NCBI GenBank assembly: GCA_037444075.1
Contig: JBBIND010000003.1
Coordinates: forward strand, 1-64,000
Direction: 5' to 3'
DNA from: JBBIND01 sp037444075
Lineage (GTDB): Bacteria; Acidobacteriota; Terriglobia; Bryobacterales; Bryobacteraceae
DNA: 64,000 nucleotides
Of this stretch, positions 63,145-64,000 are shown in pieces. A program made the translations under genes and the position numbers. Below the pieces are notes generated by a model that saw nothing but the letters and a program-made list of their open reading frames with translations, was not told the DNA's origin and made no database searches. Positions within the stretch are counted from its first letter, which is position 1. Each line of letters starts with the position of its first letter.

Positions 63145-64000
63145 ATGGGGGATAACACTACCACTCGTCCCGGCATTAACAGCTGGTTCGAGGACGAACT
63201 CCAGCATCAATTCCGGCATGACCGTACAGCGGTCGACGAAGACTGGAAGCAGCGGTTTCTGGCGGAAGGCGAAACCACGGTTGACGTGCCTTCCGTCCGG
63301 CGGCAGGCTCCGCCCGCGATCCGCGAGGAAGTGAAACCGCCGTCAGGCGTCCGGCCTGACCAATTGGTGCCCCTGCGCGGAGTGGCGGCGCGTATCGCCA
63401 CTAACATGAACGCCAGCCTCAGCTTGCCCGTGGCCACGTCGCAACGGACCGTGCCGGTGAAGGTGATGGAAGAAAACCGGCGGATCATCAACCAGCACCG
63501 AGCCGTTCTGGGAAAGACCAAGGTCTCCTTCACTCACTTGATTGCGTATGCCTTGGTTCGGGCTATCGAGGAGTTTCCCTCCTTGAACCACGCCTACCAC
63601 GAAGATGATTCCGAGGCGTTCCGGATTCTCCGGCAGGAAGTCAATCTCGGCATTGCTATTGATCTTGCCGGCAAAGACGGAGAACGAACGCTGCTCGTGC
63701 CGAACATCAAGGACGCGCAGTCGCTGGATTTTCAGAGCTTCCTGGACTCGTTCGATGACCTGATCGGGCGAGCCCGCTCCGGAAAACTCGCCGTCCAGGA
63801 CTTTCAGAATACGACCATTTCCCTGACCAACCCCGGAACGGTTGGCACCGTGGCTTCCATGCCGAGGCTGATGCCCGGGCAAGGCGCCATCATCGCCACC
63901 GGAGTGATCGATTTTCCGGCCGAGTTCCAGGGAGCGTCCGCCTCCATGCGCGCCGCTCTGGGGGTCAGCAAGGTGATGACGCTGACGTGCACGTACGATC
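63145..64000 (+). CDS. Multifunctional 2-oxoglutarate dehydrogenase E2/E1 fusion, partial
   Basis: 285 codons to the window edge, with GAGGGGAAAG ahead of the ATG at 63145. The start resembles the small N-terminal segment of E1o (INSWFEDELQHQFRHDRTAV). Then an E2-type acyltransferase catalytic domain appears (PLRGVAARIATNMNASLSLP, NHAYHEDDSE, GIAIDLAGKDGERTLLVPNI and ISLTNPGTVGTVASMPRLMP). This order, E1 segment, E2 domain, then E1 proper, is the Kgd/SucA fusion layout described in mycobacteria. The rest lies outside. The E2 part lacks a lipoyl domain, as in Kgd. Confidence 0.88.
   Translation, partial: MGDNTTTRPGINSWFEDELQHQFRHDRTAVDEDWKQRFLAEGETTVDVPSVRRQAPPAIREEVKPPSGVRPDQLVPLRGVAARIATNMNASLSLPVATSQRTVPVKVMEENRRIINQHRAVLGKTKVSFTHLIAYALVRAIEEFPSLNHAYHEDDSEAFRILRQEVNLGIAIDLAGKDGERTLLVPNIKDAQSLDFQSFLDSFDDLIGRARSGKLAVQDFQNTTISLTNPGTVGTVASMPRLMPGQGAIIATGVIDFPAEFQGASASMRAALGVSKVMTLTCTYD

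Overview
The window reads as a chromosomal segment of an Acidobacteriota bacterium of the Solibacter/Bryobacter type. The evidence is lineage-flavoured gene content: a protein ending in the Solibacter-type C-terminal domain (TIGR03437-like), an Acidobacteria-type VWFA protein (TIGR03436-like), a very large Oar-like TonB-dependent receptor with a carboxypeptidase-regulatory N-terminus, an SBBP-repeat propeller, a Kgd-type fused 2-oxoglutarate dehydrogenase, LpxI in place of LpxH, and a bacillithiol BshA. Base composition is GC-rich throughout and genes are densely packed with many 4-bp stop/start overlaps. This assignment is inferred from families, not from a database search. I saw no rRNA, tRNA, CRISPR array, integrase or insertion sequence. 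One 10-N assembly gap (7004-7013) lies in the signal peptide of the BamA/TamA-like gene.

Layout: 1-7018 (minus) is an outer-membrane biogenesis operon, BamA/TamA-like barrel, SurA-N-like periplasmic protein and TamB-like protein, all translationally coupled. 7050-11904 holds a ThiF/MoeB-like enzyme, gene relics, a Gfo/Idh oxidoreductase, a GT2 glycosyltransferase and an ABC polysaccharide exporter. 12018-16991 has a secreted SBBP-repeat protein, a secreted metallo-beta-lactamase-fold hydrolase and a zinc-ribbon membrane protein. 17058-19380 is argC-argB-GNAT N-acetylglutamate synthase behind a candidate tandem ARG box. 19512-22753 carries a molybdopterin-binding protein, an enolase-superfamily dehydratase and a polysaccharide deacetylase. 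22760-35874 is a long minus-strand run: carbamoyltransferase, glnS, gltX, ksgA, anti-sigma/ECF sigma pair, bshA, a lipoprotein propeller, a sensor kinase, an exported methyltransferase and a TIGR03437 protein.

36041-37691 is a small cluster of a FecR-domain secreted protein, a secreted protein of unknown function and a 57-residue, 11-cysteine protein. 37714-45457 contains an M20 peptidase, the lipid A genes fabZ-lpxA-lpxI, a Tat-signal TIM-barrel protein, an odd P-loop protein, galU, an RluA-type pseudouridine synthase and a VWFA protein. 45509-47690 has two complete recA genes in tandem, followed by HU and a short tatA (48304-48474, minus).

48574-56423 mixes envelope, regulatory and metabolic genes. 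It includes a free-standing transcription unit (promoter, 27-codon Lys/Ala-only-like peptide, terminator at 53014-53260) and an isocitrate/isopropylmalate dehydrogenase gene reduced to its two ends. 56487-64000 ends with the Oar-like receptor, an NCS1 permease, der and the start of kgd.

The most notable items for follow-up are the tandem recA pair, the 27-aa lysine-rich peptide unit, the coupled BamA/SurA-N/TamB operon, the FecR/cysteine-rich cluster, and the sensor kinase-bshA coupling.
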